From: Streptomyces pyxinicus
GTDB lineage: Bacteria; Actinomycetota; Actinomycetes; Streptomycetales; Streptomycetaceae
Length of the DNA: 64,000 nucleotides
Assembly (NCBI RefSeq): GCF_024753135.1
Contig: NZ_JANUGP010000003.1
Location: forward strand, 62,001 to 126,000
Reading direction: 5' to 3'
The notes below the pieces were generated by a model. The model saw only the letters and a program-made list of their open reading frames with translations, made no database searches and was not told where the DNA came from. Below are positions 8,182-17,359 of the stretch, piece after piece (position 1 is the stretch's first letter; each line of letters begins with the position of its first letter). A program made the translations under genes and the position numbers.

Positions 8182-11100
8182 ATGACACCCGGAGCCCTGC
8201 CCGTCGCCATCGTCGGGATGGCGGTGCTGCTGCCCGGCGCGCCCGGCCTGGACGCCTACTGGCGCAACCTGCGCGACGGCGTCGACGCCATCCAGGACGT
8301 CCCCGAGGGCCGCTGGGACGCCGACTACTACCGTCCCGGTCCTGCACCCGGACCCGTCGCGCCCGACCAGGTGTACTGCCGGCGCGGCGGCTTCGTGGAC
8401 GGCCTGGCCGAGGTGGACGTCACCCGGTACGGCATCATGCCCGCCGCCGTCCCCGGCACCGAGCCCGACCAGCTCATCGCCCTCGACGTGGCCGCCGCCG
8501 CGCTCGCCGACGCGGGCGGCGAGGCACGGCTGCCCGCACGGCACCGGGTCGGCGTGACCCTGGGCCGGGGCGGCTACCTCACCCCCGGACTCGCCCGGCT
8601 CGACCAGCGGGTCCGCACCACCCGCCAACTGGTGCGCACCCTGGGGGAGTTGCTGCCCGGCCTGTCCACGGCCCAACTCGACCGGGTACGGGAGGCGTTC
8701 ACCGAGCGGCTCGGCCCGGACAGCCCGGACTCCGCGATCGGCCTCGTCCCCAACCTCGCCGCCTCCCGCATCGCCAACCGGCTCGACCTGCGCGGCCCCG
8801 CCTACACCGTGGACGCCGCCTGCGCCTCCTCCCTGGTAGCCGTCGACCAGGCCGTCACCGAACTCGGCACCGGCCGCTGCGACCTGATGCTGGCCGGGGG
8901 AGTGCACCACTGCCACGACATCACCCTGTGGAGCGTCTTCTCCCAACTGCGCGCCCTGTCACCGAGCCAGCGCAGCCGACCCTTCCACCGCGACGCCGAC
9001 GGCATCCTCATCGGCGAGGGCACCGGCGTCGTCGTCCTCAAGCGCCTCGCGGACGCCGAGCGGGACGGCGACCGCGTGTACGCGGTGATCCGGGGCACCG
9101 GCGTGGCCGGCGACGGCCGGGCCGCCGGGCTGGTCAACCCCGACCCCGGCGGCCAGGCCCGCGCCGTCCGGCAGGCCTGGGAAGCCGCCGGACTCGACCC
9201 CGCCGCACCCGGATCGCTCGGCCTGCTCGAAGCCCACGGCACCGCCACACCCGCCGGAGACGCCGCCGAACTCGCCACGCTCGCCGAGGTGTTCGGGCTG
9301 CCGTCAGCCGAGGCGGACCGTGCCGTGATCGGCTCGGTGAAGTCGATGATCGGACACACCATGCCGGCCGCCGGCGTGGCCGGACTGGTCAAGGCCGCGC
9401 TCGCCCTGCACCACCGCACCCTGCTGCCCACCCTGCACTGCGACGACCCGCACCCCGCCCTCGCCGCCACCCGTTTCCGCACCCTCGACCGGGCCCGGCC
9501 CTGGGCCGCCGACCCGGAACAGCCGGTCCGGCGGGCCGCCGTCAACGCCTTCGGCTTCGGCGGCATCAACGCCCACGTGGTGCTGGAGGAGGCCCCGCGC
9601 CGCCCAGCCCCGTCCGCCGCCGCGCTCCCCGTCGCGGCGGCCGCCGCCCAGGTCGCCGAGCCCGAACGCGTCCTGCTGCTCGCCGCCCCGAGCCCGGACG
9701 GCCTCGCCGCGCTGCTCGATGCCGACGACACCGCCGTACTCGCCGCCGGACTCGACCCCGACCGGCCGCACCCGGCGGCCGGACCCGCCCGGCTCGGGAT
9801 CGTGGACCCGACCGCCAGACGGCTCGCCCTCGCGCGCCGCGCGGTCGCCAAGGGCCGGGCCTGGCAGGGCCGCAACGACGTGTGGTTCCGGCCCGGCCCC
9901 CTGCTGGACAGCGGCAGGCTCGCGTTCGTCTTCCCCGGTCTGGAGGGCGACTTCAGCCCGCGCACCGACGACATCGCCGCCCACTTCGGCCTCCCGCCGG
10001 TCAGCGGCACCGACGCGCGCGTGGGGGACGTCGGCCGGCACGGCGTCGGCATGGTCGGCGTCGGCCGGCTGCTGGACCGGGCACTGCGCCGGACCGGCGT
10101 CGTACCGGACGCGGTCGCCGGGCACAGCGTCGGGGAGTGGACGGCGATGGTGGCCGCCGGACTGTACTCGGCGGACCAAGTGGACACGTTTCTCGCCGAG
10201 TTCGACCCCGACGCCCTGTCCGTGCCCGGCCTCGCCTTCGCCGCCCTGGCCGCCCCCGCCGGGGACGTGCGCGCCGCGCTCGCCGACGCCCCGGCGGACT
10301 CCGGGATCGTCCTCTCCCACGACAACGCGCCCCGCCAGTCCATGGTCTGCGGCCCGGACGCGGCGGTCGAGGAGTTCGTGCGCGCCTTCCGGGCCCGGGG
10401 TGTGATCTGCCAGGTGCTGCCCTTCCGGTCCGGCTTCCACACACCGATGCTGGCGCCGTACCTCGGCCCCATCAAGGCGGCCGCCGACCGTTTCCGGCTG
10501 CACCCGCCCACCGTGCCGCTCTGGTCCGGCACCACCGCCGCACCCTTCCCGGCGGGGGAGGCGGAGGTACGCGAGCTGTTCGTACGGCATCTGCTGGAGC
10601 CGGTCCGGTTCCGCGAGCTGACCGAGGCGCTGTACGCCGCCGGGCACCGCGTCTTCATCCAGCTCGGGCCCGGCCGGCTGACCTCCCTCATCGGCGACAC
10701 CCTCGGCGACCGCGACCACCTCACCGTCGCCGCCAACTCGCCCTACCACGAGGGCATGGCCCAACTGCGGCGCGTGGCGACCGCGTTGTGGACGGCGGGC
10801 GCGGCGGTGGCCCCGAGTCTGCGCCCCCCGAGGGCAACAGACCGGTCGGGCGACCGCCGCCCGCCCGTCCCGCTCGACCTCGGCGGTTCGCTGGTCTCCC
10901 TCGCCCCGTCGGCCCGCGACGCGCTGCGTGCCGAGCTACGGCCGCGTGCCCCGGGCGCACCGACCCCGCTGGACGGCCTCACCGCCCGCTTCCCGGCCGC
11001 CGCCGAACTCACCGCCCTGCTGCGGGAGACGGCGGACACGGCGGCCGAGCTGATCACGGCAGGCGCTCACCGCCCGGCACGCACCCCGGCCCCCGCTGAA

Positions 11101-12705
11101 GCGGCCGCACCCGTCACCACCACCCTGCACATCTCCCCGGCCACCATGCCCCACCTCCTCGACCACTGCTTCTTCCCGCAGCGCCCCGGCTGGCCGGAGC
11201 TGGAGGACCGCTGGCCGGTGGTGCCCGCCACCACGATCGTCCGGCACATGATGGACGCGGCGGAGCGGGCGGCGCCCGGACTGCGCGCGGTCGCGGTGCA
11301 CGGCGCGAGGTTCGACAAGTGGCTCACCGCCACACCCCCCGTCGACGTCCCGGTCACCGTCACCCCGGCCGCAGGCGGCGGGCCCGGCCGCGTCACCGTC
11401 ACCTTCGGCCCCACGGCACGCGCCGACGTCGAACTGGCCCCGCACCACCCGGCACCGCCCCCGCCCGGCCCTCTCCCGGACACCCCCGAGCGCACCCCCG
11501 ACCACACCGCGTCCGAGATCTACCGCGACCGCTGGATGTTCCACGGCCCGGCCTTCCAGGGCCTGACCGAGCTGACCGCGATCGGCGAACGGCACGTACG
11601 CGGCGTCGTCACCGCGCCCGCTGCCCCCGGCGCCCTGCTCGACAACGTGGGCCAGTTGCTCGGCTACTGGATCATGGCGACCCGCACCGAGCGGACCGTC
11701 GTCTTCCCGGTGCAGCTGCGGTCCATGCGGTTCCACGGCCCGCACCCGGCGCCGGGCACGGAGGTCCACTGCGTCCTGCGGATCACCGCGCTCACGGACA
11801 CCGTCCTGGAGGCGGACGCGGAACTCACCGTCGCCGGGCGGGTGTGGGCCGTGCTCACCGGCTGGCAGGACCGGCGCTTCGACAACGACCCGACGACCCG
11901 GCCCGTCGAGCGCTTCCCCGACCGCCACACCCTGTCCGCCGCCCGGCCCGGCGGCTGGACGCTGGTCCACGAGCGCTGGCCCGACCTCGCCTCACGGGAA
12001 CTCATCATGCGCAACGCGCTGGGCCGGGCGGAACGCGCCGAGTACGCCGCACACCCGCCGCGCGGACGCCGGCAGTGGCTGCTCGGCCGGATCGCGGTCA
12101 AGGACGCGGTACGGCAGTGGCTGTGGCGGCACGGCGAGGGGCCGGTCTTCCCGGCCGAGATCCGGGTCCGCAACGACGCCTCCGGCCGCCCGTACGTCAC
12201 CGGCGCGCACGGCCGCACCCTGCCCCCGCTGGACGTCTCCCTCGCCCACCGGGCCGAGGCGGGCGTGGCCATCGTCCGGCCGCGCACCGGGGGTCCCGGG
12301 CCCGGTATCGACGTCGAGGAGATCGCCGAGCGCGACCCGGCCACCCACGCCACCGCGCTCGGGCCGGACGAACTCCGGCTGCTGCACACCCGGTCGGCCG
12401 CCGAACCCGCGTCGCGCGCCCTGTGGTTCACCCGCTTCTGGGCCGCCAAGGAGGCCGTCGCCAAGGCCGAGGGCACCGGATTCGGCGGCCGGCCACGGGA
12501 CTTCACCGTCCGGGAGACCACCGACGACGGCAGCCGCCTGCTGGTGACCGGCCGCACCGAAGCCGCCTGGACCGTGCACTGCGCCCAGGTGACCAACCCG
12601 CCCCCCCTGTCCGACCGTTCCTACGTGGTGGCCTGGACCAGCGGTCCCGCAGCCCACGACGGCCACCCCGACGCCCCCGCAGCAGCCGAGGAGACCCCCC
12701 GATGA
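8182..12705 (+). CDS. Second PKS subunit: KS-AT-DH-PPTase
   Basis: The ATG lies one base after the previous stop. KS spans ~5-470 with its active Cys214 (DAACASSL) and EAHGTAT intact, so it is not obviously a chain-length-factor-like dead KS. An AT-like domain follows (FVFPGLEGDF near 580; Ser649 in GHSVGEW). At ~975-1220 lies a double-hotdog dehydratase-like domain with HCFFPQRPGWP and VVPATT, close in style to DHs of enediyne and PUFA-type synthases. The C terminus (~1270-1490) is a 4'-phosphopantetheinyl transferase (GIDVEEI, FWAAKEAVAK), so the system can load its own ACPs. The KS-AT-DH-PPTase order, with KR/ACP/ER in the partner gene, looks like a split version of the single-chain enediyne PKS layout. 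Confidence 0.85.
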   Translation: MTPGALPVAIVGMAVLLPGAPGLDAYWRNLRDGVDAIQDVPEGRWDADYYRPGPAPGPVAPDQVYCRRGGFVDGLAEVDVTRYGIMPAAVPGTEPDQLIALDVAAAALADAGGEARLPARHRVGVTLGRGGYLTPGLARLDQRVRTTRQLVRTLGELLPGLSTAQLDRVREAFTERLGPDSPDSAIGLVPNLAASRIANRLDLRGPAYTVDAACASSLVAVDQAVTELGTGRCDLMLAGGVHHCHDITLWSVFSQLRALSPSQRSRPFHRDADGILIGEGTGVVVLKRLADAERDGDRVYAVIRGTGVAGDGRAAGLVNPDPGGQARAVRQAWEAAGLDPAAPGSLGLLEAHGTATPAGDAAELATLAEVFGLPSAEADRAVIGSVKSMIGHTMPAAGVAGLVKAALALHHRTLLPTLHCDDPHPALAATRFRTLDRARPWAADPEQPVRRAAVNAFGFGGINAHVVLEEAPRRPAPSAAALPVAAAAAQVAEPERVLLLAAPSPDGLAALLDADDTAVLAAGLDPDRPHPAAGPARLGIVDPTARRLALARRAVAKGRAWQGRNDVWFRPGPLLDSGRLAFVFPGLEGDFSPRTDDIAAHFGLPPVSGTDARVGDVGRHGVGMVGVGRLLDRALRRTGVVPDAVAGHSVGEWTAMVAAGLYSADQVDTFLAEFDPDALSVPGLAFAALAAPAGDVRAALADAPADSGIVLSHDNAPRQSMVCGPDAAVEEFVRAFRARGVICQVLPFRSGFHTPMLAPYLGPIKAAADRFRLHPPTVPLWSGTTAAPFPAGEAEVRELFVRHLLEPVRFRELTEALYAAGHRVFIQLGPGRLTSLIGDTLGDRDHLTVAANSPYHEGMAQLRRVATALWTAGAAVAPSLRPPRATDRSGDRRPPVPLDLGGSLVSLAPSARDALRAELRPRAPGAPTPLDGLTARFPAAAELTALLRETADTAAELITAGAHRPARTPAPAEAAAPVTTTLHISPATMPHLLDHCFFPQRPGWPELEDRWPVVPATTIVRHMMDAAERAAPGLRAVAVHGARFDKWLTATPPVDVPVTVTPAAGGGPGRVTVTFGPTARADVELAPHHPAPPPPGPLPDTPERTPDHTASEIYRDRWMFHGPAFQGLTELTAIGERHVRGVVTAPAAPGALLDNVGQLLGYWIMATRTERTVVFPVQLRSMRFHGPHPAPGTEVHCVLRITALTDTVLEADAELTVAGRVWAVLTGWQDRRFDNDPTTRPVERFPDRHTLSAARPGGWTLVHERWPDLASRELIMRNALGRAERAEYAAHPPRGRRQWLLGRIAVKDAVRQWLWRHGEGPVFPAEIRVRNDASGRPYVTGAHGRTLPPLDVSLAHRAEAGVAIVRPRTGGPGPGIDVEEIAERDPATHATALGPDELRLLHTRSAAEPASRALWFTRFWAAKEAVAKAEGTGFGGRPRDFTVRETTDDGSRLLVTGRTEAAWTVHCAQVTNPPPLSDRSYVVAWTSGPAAHDGHPDAPAAAEETPR

Positions 12706-13022
12706 ACCCCACCCCGCCGGCCCCGGCGCACCCCACCGCCGACACCGTGCTCGCCGATCTCGCCGGCATGCTCCGTGAGGTGCTGGCGGAGTACGGCGAC
12801 GACGACGTGGTGATCGGCATGTCCACCACCTTCAACCGCGACCTGGAACTGGAGAGCATCGACCTCGTCACCCTGGCCGGTCTCATGGAGGAGCGGTACG
12901 GGGGCCGGGTCAACCTCGCCGAGTTCCTGGCCGGCATGGACTTCGACGAGATCATCGAACTGACGGTCGGCCGGCTCGTGGAGTACGTGGTGTGGAGCCT
13001 GAAGTCCACGCAGGCGGGCTGA
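12702..13022 (+). CDS. Free-standing acyl carrier protein
   Basis: A 106-residue acidic four-helix protein. The phosphopantetheine serine is in LELESIDLVTLAG (a variant of the usual DSL motif). Its ATG overlaps the upstream TGA (ATGA), which implies translational coupling to the PPTase-containing subunit that would activate it. It may carry a starter or the finished chain to the downstream hydrolase or tailoring enzymes; which of these is inference. It ends in an unusual hydrophobic helix (VEYVVWSL). Confidence 0.85.
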   Translation: MNPTPPAPAHPTADTVLADLAGMLREVLAEYGDDDVVIGMSTTFNRDLELESIDLVTLAGLMEERYGGRVNLAEFLAGMDFDEIIELTVGRLVEYVVWSLKSTQAG

Positions 13023-13025
13023 GCC

Positions 13026-13826
13026 GTGGCCATGGTCGACGCCGGCGGGGTCCGGCTGCACGTCCAGCGCCTGGGGCCGCCCGCCGGCCGGGTCCCGCAC
13101 GCCACGGTGGTCCTGGTGCACGGACTGCTCACCGACAGCCTGGCCAGCTACTACTTCACCGTCGCCCCCGCCTTCGCGGCGGCCGGGCTCGACGTCGTCA
13201 TGTACGACCTGCGCGGGCACGGCCGCAGCGAGCGCCCGCCCGAGGGCTACACCCTGGACCACAACATCGACGACCTCACCGCACTGCTCGACCGCTTGGA
13301 CGTCACCGGGCCGCTGCACCTGGTCGGCAACTCCTACGGCGGCACCATCGCCTTCGGCTTCACCGCCCGCCACCCCGGCCGCGTCGCCACCCTGGCCCTG
13401 ATCGAGTCCGAGCCCGCGACGGCGAGCTGGGCGGCGAAACTGGGCCGCATCCTGCACCGGGTCACCACCCAGCTCGCCGGCGACGAGGCCGCCGCCCTGG
13501 CCTGGATCACCGCCCACCGCGGCCACAACACCGCCCGGCTCGCCAAGGGCGCGGCCCGCCTCGCCCGCGAGACCACCCTCGGCCGGGACATCCCGGCGAG
13601 CCGCGTGCTGACCGAGGCGCAGATCAGCGCCGTACGCTGCCCGGTGCTCGGCGTGTACGGCGGTGACTCGGACCTGGTGGACCTGGTGCCCCTGAAGCGG
13701 GGGCTGCTCGGCGACTTCCGGGCGGTCGTGCTGCCCGGGCACGAGCACTCGGTCCTGGTCGAGGCGCCCGGCACGGTCGGCGGGCACATCCTCGACCTCC
13801 TCGGAGCGGGGGCGGGCGTCCGGTGA
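13026..13826 (+). CDS. Alpha/beta hydrolase, candidate chain-releasing thioesterase
   Basis: 266 residues, GTG start three bases after the ACP stop. The fold markers are VVLVHGLL (oxyanion region), DLRGHGRS, nucleophile Ser103 in GNSYGG and the C-terminal GHEHS supplying the catalytic His. The position directly behind a stand-alone ACP and ahead of the glycosyltransferase fits a role in hydrolytic release of the polyketide or fatty acyl chain. Other possibilities are esterase or lactonase activity on the product. Confidence 0.8.
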   Translation: MAMVDAGGVRLHVQRLGPPAGRVPHATVVLVHGLLTDSLASYYFTVAPAFAAAGLDVVMYDLRGHGRSERPPEGYTLDHNIDDLTALLDRLDVTGPLHLVGNSYGGTIAFGFTARHPGRVATLALIESEPATASWAAKLGRILHRVTTQLAGDEAAALAWITAHRGHNTARLAKGAARLARETTLGRDIPASRVLTEAQISAVRCPVLGVYGGDSDLVDLVPLKRGLLGDFRAVVLPGHEHSVLVEAPGTVGGHILDLLGAGAGVR

Positions 13827-15004
13827 GCGGCTTCCTCTTCGTGGTCCCGCCCCTGACCGGGCACGTCAACCCGGCCGTCGGCGTCGCCGCCCGGCTCGCC
13901 GCGCACGGCCACCGGGTCGCCTGGGCCTGCGCCGACCCGGCACTGGTCCGGCGGCTCGCCGGCCCGGGCGCCGAGGTGTTCGGGTGCGCGGGCCCGGTGC
14001 CGGGCGCCGACGGCGTCGTACGGCCGCCAGACCTGCGGGGCGCGGAGGCGCTGAAGTTCCTGTGGGAGGGCTACCTGCTCCCGCTCGCCGAAGCGATGGC
14101 CCCGGGCGTCCACGCGGCCGTCGCCGCGTTCCGCCCGGACGTGGTGGTCGCCGACCAGCAGGCCTTCGCCGGGCCGCTGGTGGCCGAGCGGCTCGGGCTC
14201 GTCTGGGCCGGCTCCGCGACCACCACCGCCGAACTGGCTGGAACTTACGACGACTTGCCCAAGGTCGCCGCCTGGCTGGAGCGGCGCCTGGCCGAGCTGC
14301 GCGACCGGATCGGCGCCCCGTCCGGCACCACCGACCCGCGCTTCTCGCCCCACCTCCAACTGGTGTTCAGCACCCCCGAACTCATCGGCCCCCAGGCGCC
14401 CTCGGCCCCGCACATCCGGTACGTCGGCCCCTCGGTCGCCGACCGCCCGGCCGGCCCCGGCTTCCCCTGGGAACGGCTCGACCCCGGCCGGTCCCGGGTC
14501 CTGGTCACCCTCGGCACGGCCAACTCCGACACCGGCGGACGCTTCCTCGCCGCGTGCGTCGCCGCGCTGCGCGCACGCGCCGACCGGGTGCAGGGCGTGG
14601 TCGCCGACCCGGGCGGGACGCTGCCCCCGGGGACCGGCGACAAGGACGTCCTGGTCCTGCCGTCCGTGCCCCAACTCCGGCTGCTGGACGGCGCGGACGC
14701 GGTCGTCTGCCATGCCGGGCACAACACCGTGTGCGAGGCCCTGTGGCACGGCGTCCCGCTGGTCGTCGCACCGATCCGCGACGACCAGCCGGTGGTCGCC
14801 GGACAGGTCACCGACCGCGGCGCGGGTGTCCGGGTCCGCTTCGGCCGCGTCACCGCCGCCCGCCTCGGCGCGGCCCTCGACACCGTCCTGTACGACCCCG
14901 CCCCGAGGGCAGCCGCCGCCCGCGTCCGCACCGCGTTCCGCGCGGCAGGCGGCACCCGGGCCGCGGCGGACCACCTCGAACGACTCGCAGCGGAGAGCCG
15001 ATGA
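13823..15004 (+). CDS. GT1-family (UGT/MGT-like) glycosyltransferase
   Basis: 393 residues, with the GTG overlapping the hydrolase TGA. The N-terminal acceptor half opens with FLFVVPPLTGHVNP, the hallmark of macrolide- and antibiotic-type GT1 enzymes. The C-terminal nucleotide-sugar-binding half has VTLGTANS, VPQLRLLDGADAVVCHAGHN and a final DDQPVVA segment. It should transfer a sugar from an NDP donor onto a hydroxyl or carboxyl of the PKS product. No deoxysugar pathway lies next to it, so a common donor such as UDP-glucose is a reasonable guess. Confidence 0.82.
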   Translation: MSGFLFVVPPLTGHVNPAVGVAARLAAHGHRVAWACADPALVRRLAGPGAEVFGCAGPVPGADGVVRPPDLRGAEALKFLWEGYLLPLAEAMAPGVHAAVAAFRPDVVVADQQAFAGPLVAERLGLVWAGSATTTAELAGTYDDLPKVAAWLERRLAELRDRIGAPSGTTDPRFSPHLQLVFSTPELIGPQAPSAPHIRYVGPSVADRPAGPGFPWERLDPGRSRVLVTLGTANSDTGGRFLAACVAALRARADRVQGVVADPGGTLPPGTGDKDVLVLPSVPQLRLLDGADAVVCHAGHNTVCEALWHGVPLVVAPIRDDQPVVAGQVTDRGAGVRVRFGRVTAARLGAALDTVLYDPAPRAAAARVRTAFRAAGGTRAAADHLERLAAESR

Positions 15005-16068
15005 GCGACCACAGCGACCGGACGGCCCGGATCGCCGCCCTGCGCCCCGCCTACCAGTCCGACCTCGCCTCCGGCCCGGACCGCTTCCTCGCGGCCCCGC
15101 GCACCAGCTGCCCCTGGTGCGGCTCCGGCCGGCTGACCGCCCGGCTCGCCACCACCGACCTCCTCCAGCACAAACCTGGCCGCTTCACCCTCGACCGCTG
15201 CGCCGACTGCGGACACGTCTTCCAGAACCCGCGACTGACGGAAGCGGGACTGGAGTTCTATTACCGGGACTTCTACGACGGCCTCGGCGAGCAGCGGATG
15301 AGCGGCACCTTCGGCGGCCGGAGCGCCATGTACCGGGGGCGCGCCGAGGCACTGCTGCCGCACGACGCCGCCCCGAAGTCCTGGCTGGACGTCGGCACCG
15401 GGCACGGCCACTTCTGCGCCGTCGCCCGCGAGGTCCTGCCGGACACCGTGTTCGACGGGCTCGACTTCACCGAGGGCGTCGAACTCGCCGCCCGCGAGGG
15501 CCGGGTGGCCCACGCCCACCGGGGCGCCTTCCCCGACCTCGCCCCCGAACTGGCCGCCCGCTACGACGTGGTGAGCATGTTCCACTACCTGGAGCACAGC
15601 ACCGACCCCGACCGCGAACTGCGCGCCGCGCACGAGGCCGTCCGGCCCGGCGGCCACCTCGTCATCGAGGTCCCCGACCCGGAGAGCCGCTACGCGCGCC
15701 TGCTGGGCCGCTGGTGGCTGCCCTGGCTCCAGCCGCAGCACCTGCACCTCATGCCGGTCGCCAACCTGCGGCGGCGCCTGACCGAGCTGGGCTTCACGGT
15801 GCTCGCCGAGCAGCACGCCGAACCCCACGACCCGGTCGACCTGCTCGCCGCGGTCTGGCTGGCCCTCGACCACCTCGCGCCTCGCGAGGACGCCCCCTGG
15901 CTGCCGAGCCGCCCCGGCCCGCTCCGCCGCGCCCTGCGCACCGCCCTCGTCCTGGCCGGTATCCCCGCCCTCGCCGCCGCGCCCCTCCTGGACCGCCTGG
16001 CCGTCCGCCCGCTCTCCCACCGCCTGCACCTGTCCAACGCCTACCGCCTGGTGGCCCGCCGGGACTGA
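15001..16068 (+). CDS. Zinc-ribbon class I SAM-dependent methyltransferase
   Basis: 355 residues, ATG overlapping the upstream TGA. The N terminus has two CxxC pairs (CPWCGSG and CADCG, ~residues 37-67) forming a zinc ribbon. The SAM-binding motif SWLDVGTGHGHFC lies near residue 126, followed by a Methyltransf_23-type core (MFHYLEHSTDP, VRPGGHLVIEVPDP). The C-terminal part carries a hydrophobic stretch (ALVLAGIPALAAAPLL) that may associate with membrane. This type often acts on sugars or lipids, so methylation of the added sugar or of the chain is plausible. Last gene of the operon. Confidence 0.8.
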   Translation: MSDHSDRTARIAALRPAYQSDLASGPDRFLAAPRTSCPWCGSGRLTARLATTDLLQHKPGRFTLDRCADCGHVFQNPRLTEAGLEFYYRDFYDGLGEQRMSGTFGGRSAMYRGRAEALLPHDAAPKSWLDVGTGHGHFCAVAREVLPDTVFDGLDFTEGVELAAREGRVAHAHRGAFPDLAPELAARYDVVSMFHYLEHSTDPDRELRAAHEAVRPGGHLVIEVPDPESRYARLLGRWWLPWLQPQHLHLMPVANLRRRLTELGFTVLAEQHAEPHDPVDLLAAVWLALDHLAPREDAPWLPSRPGPLRRALRTALVLAGIPALAAAPLLDRLAVRPLSHRLHLSNAYRLVARRD

Positions 16069-16088
16069 GACCCGCACCGGTGCCGCGT

Positions 16089-17150
16089 TCACAGCGCCTT
16101 CGCGCGGATCAGCGCCGACCGCACCAGGGCGCCCGGCAGCAGCGGAAGCCGGTCGGTCAGGACCCGGTACCCGATCACGGTGGCCGCGGCCGCTGCCGGG
16201 GGGCGCCGAAGGCGACCGGCGTCCGCACCACGGCCGCGTCCACGGCGAGGCCGCCCGGCCCCGGCACCGTGCCGACCGCCGTCCCGGCCGCGAGGTAGCC
16301 GAGCGCCACCTGCGCCCACGGCAGCCCCAGGCCCAGCGCGGCCCCGGCGCACTGCAACAGCGGCACGCGAGCGCCCCGCCCCACAGCGCGAGCACCCGGC
16401 ACGGCCGCGCGCACCGCCCGGGCATCGGCCGGCGCCGCCCGGACCAGCCGGGTCACCGGCCGCCGCCAGGGCCGTACGATCGTCAGCACCACCCCCGCCA
16501 CCGCCAGCACCCCGCCCGTTGCCGACAGCGGCAGCCGTACGTCCGGCACCAGGTCCCCGAGGCCCCACGAGCCGGGGAGGCCGCGAGGAAGCCGAGCAGC
16601 ACCAGTGTCTTCGCGGTGGAGTACAGCCCGATCGACGCGGCGGCCCCCCGCCCGCAGGAAGCGCAGCGTGACCGCGCGCGCCGAGGCCGCCGGGCAGCGC
16701 GTGGTTGGCGGCACCGGCGGCGAACCGCGAGGCCGGCAGTGACCCCGGCGGCGGCCGGTTGGGCAGCGCGCCCTGCCGGACAGACGCGGCAGCCACCCAG
16801 CTCAGACAGTGCAGGCCGGCAGCCGGCGCGGATCGGCGGCGACCAGCCGCCGCACCCCCTCGTCCAGCACGGCCCGATGGGTGACGGCCCAGCCGGCGGC
16901 GAGCAGCGCCGGGGCCAGGCACAGGGCGAGCCGCACGGTCCGGGCCGACAGCGCGGGCGCCGGCCGGACCGGCGCCCGTGACCCCGGGCCGGGTCTCGCG
17001 GGCTCGGCCGGGGCCGTCGGTCCGGGAGAGCCGCCCCGGTCCGGGCGCGGAGCGGCGACGGTCGAACCGAGCGGGGACAGCGGGGGCACGGGGACGTCGT
17101 CCTTCCGCCGCGGGCCCCGGGCGGGGGCCGGGGGAGGCGGGTCGGGCGGA
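16089..17150 (-). pseudogene. Frameshifted lysyl-PG-synthase-TM/UPF0104-like flippase gene
   Basis: No single frame encodes a full protein, but successive frames together spell a polytopic membrane protein of the UPF0104 (flippase-like) family. One frame gives LALCLAPALLAAGWAV and ends at a stop at 16802-16804. A second gives SWVAAASVRQGALP and RFAAGAANHALPGGLG. The first frame resumes with AVTLRFLRAGG; a third gives GLYSTAKTLVLLGFLAA; the first frame returns with GLGLPWAQVALGYLAAG and DAAVVRTPVAFGAP; and the second finishes with VIGYRVLTDRLPLLPG. That needs about five frame changes. The likely former role is lipid or glycolipid flipping. Start and exact breakpoints are uncertain, and clustered sequencing errors cannot be excluded. 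Confidence 0.6.
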
Positions 17151-17359
17151 CATGGGGGAACCTTCCCCTCCCGCGTGACGCCGGGGTGGCCGGAAACCCA
17201 AGGGGCGTGGGCGGGACGGTGCCGCCCGGCGGGTGCGCGCGGGCGGCCGTTCACCGCCGACCAGGTAGCCTTCCCTTGGGGCGCCCTTTGCATGCGTGGG
17301 CCGTGTGCGACGGCCGGTGGTGCCCCGGGCAGGGACAGTGAACAGGGGAGGAACCGGCG

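Noticed and set aside
4239..8210. Very long open frame (1323 codons) antisense to the first PKS gene
   Set aside because: It is rich in Gly/Arg/Ala with no domain, a usual shadow in GC-rich genes; the sense frame has clear KS, AT, ACP and KR motifs.
1284..12705. True enediyne PKS
   Set aside because: An enediyne PKS is one chain without an NMO domain, and no E5/E10-type accessory genes are seen here.
16089..17201. Intact 370-residue gene on the minus strand
   Set aside because: The frame is Arg/Gly/Pro-rich for most of its length and only short stretches resemble the membrane protein, so a frameshifted pseudogene explains it better.
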